From NCBI GenBank assembly GCA_030544235.1, contig CM060471.1, forward strand, positions 878,348 to 942,347: a stretch of 64,000 nucleotides of DNA, written 5' to 3'. Under the pieces are notes generated by a model. It was not told where the DNA came from, made no database searches, and saw only the letters and a program-made list of their open reading frames with translations. Below, in pieces: positions 63,190-64,000 of this stretch. The stretch is from Lepturacanthus savala (lineage: Eukaryota; Chordata; Actinopteri; Scombriformes; Trichiuridae). The number at the start of each line of letters is the position of its first letter. Positions within the stretch are counted from its first letter, which is position 1. The translations under genes were made by a program, and so were the position numbers.

Positions 63190-63490
63190 ATCACTGTAAT
63201 GCAGAATTTTAAATTGTCTTCGCTTTTATGGCCAGCTGAGAGACATAGTCTCTCCAGCGTGTCCTTGGTCTTCCCACCGCCAGCACGTAACTGGAGAGCC
63301 CAGCCACCCTGCGAAGGAAACTCATTTTGGCCGCTTGTACTTGCAATCTCGTTCTTTTGGTCACTACCCAAGCTCGTGACCATAGGTGAGGGTAGGAACT
63401 TAGATTGACCGGTAAATCGAGAGTTTCGTCTTTCGGCTCAGCTCCTTCTTCACCACGACGGACTGATGCAGGACCCGCATCACTGCAGAC
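63190..63490 (-). pseudogene. LINE ORF2 C-terminal remnant
   Basis: The minus strand carries SVVVKKELSRK-, LTYGHEL- and GWLGSP-type fragments (near 63440, 63375 and 63300) typical of the C-terminal region of fish non-LTR retrotransposon proteins, with stops between them. The 3' end AGACTATGTCTCTCAGCTGG + CCATAAAAGC is recognisable. It sits between two SINE pieces of the window's SINE family. Confidence 0.7.
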
Positions 63491-63514
63491 CCCAGTTGGG
63501 GTTGGACTTGAAAA

Positions 63515-63850
63515 GTCATCTTCTATACCCGCTTATTCCTCATTAGGGTCGCAGGGGTCTGCTGGAGCCAATCCCAGTGCATTACGGCGAGAGACAGGGA
63601 TACACCCCAGATGGTCACCAGCCAATCATGGGGCACACACACCATTCACTCACACACTCACACCTACGGGCAATTTAGAGTCTCCAATTAACCTCAGCAT
63701 GTTTTTGGACTGTGGGAGGAAGCTGGAGAACCTGGAAAACCCACACAGACATGGGGAGAACATGTAACTCCACACAGAAAGGCCCCAGACCCAGGACCAA
63801 GAAGGTATTGAACCTGAGACCTTTTTACTGTGAAGCAACACTGTGTTGCC
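63515..63850 (-). mobile_element. tRNA-like SINE, near-complete copy
   Basis: Minus orientation: TTCTATACCCGCTTATTCCT tail side to the head complement TGAAGCAACACTGTGTTGCC at the right. Body words as in the 44.87 kb copy. The B box is degraded (GGTCTCAGGTTCAAT on the minus strand). Confidence 0.85.
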
Positions 63851-64000
63851 TGACTTGAAAAGTAAAAATCTTTATTATCAGGTAACATTGGTTAATGCAA
63901 CAGACTCTAATTATGAACTAGCAACAAGGTACTCTGGCATCTACTGTATGTGGAGACTTCAAAGTGTAGCTCTGTAAATAAATGATGACTAAGGTAAAAA

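Overview
This is a teleost fish genomic window. The evidence is a vertebrate-type multi-exon kinase gene together with fish-typical interspersed elements: Tc1-like DNA transposons, LINE remnants, a tRNA-like SINE and a Ty3/gypsy element of the Gmr1 type. Long CA/GT and TA microsatellites are also present. No bacterial-style operons, CRISPR arrays, rRNA or free-standing tRNA genes were seen.

The only recognisable host gene is map2k6 (MKK6, dual-specificity MAP kinase kinase of the p38 pathway). It lies on the minus strand from the start codon at 61527 to the stop codon at 10576. Twelve coding exons, all with GT-AG boundaries and matching phases, give 1005 nt, i.e. 334 codons plus stop. All core kinase elements are present: N-terminal docking motif, glycine loop, Lys82, HRD Asp179, DFG Asp197, Ser207/Thr211 in the activation loop, and the C-terminal DVD-like region. 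Exon 1 codes only six and one-third residues and is separated from exon 2 by a 28.7 kb intron. Sequence left of 10575 is probable 3' UTR (possibly out to a poly(A) signal near 2360) and then intergenic DNA. Sequence right of 61527 is 5' UTR/promoter, with a ZNF143-like motif about 0.4 kb upstream of the ATG.

The introns are loaded with mobile DNA. Intron 1 (32817-61508) holds a 4.6 kb Ty3/gypsy retrotransposon at 46044-50656, opposite in orientation to map2k6. It sits inside a SINE copy with a 5-bp target duplication. Its domain order is gag, protease, integrase, reverse transcriptase, RNase H: integrase lies before RT, as in copia elements and the Gmr1-like gypsy clade. Its capsid region resembles a SCAN domain. 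The copy is dead, with frameshifts, a nonsense codon and a truncated 3' LTR. Intron 1 also holds a complete SINE with a 12-14 bp target duplication, a palindromic hAT MITE with an 8-bp duplication, a Tc1 remnant and other repeats. Introns 5 and 9 each carry a decayed Tc1-like transposon in the same orientation as the gene. Introns 9 and 10 carry LINE remnants.

Layout: 1-2340 intergenic with repeats; 2341-10575 probable long 3' UTR or downstream DNA with a fold-back element and three long microsatellites; 10576-32816 exons 12 to 2; 32817-61508 intron 1; 61509-61527 exon 1; 61528-64000 promoter and upstream repeats. No undescribed multi-gene system was found. The most notable item is the gypsy element with copia-like order and SCAN-like capsid, which belongs to a known but unusual clade.
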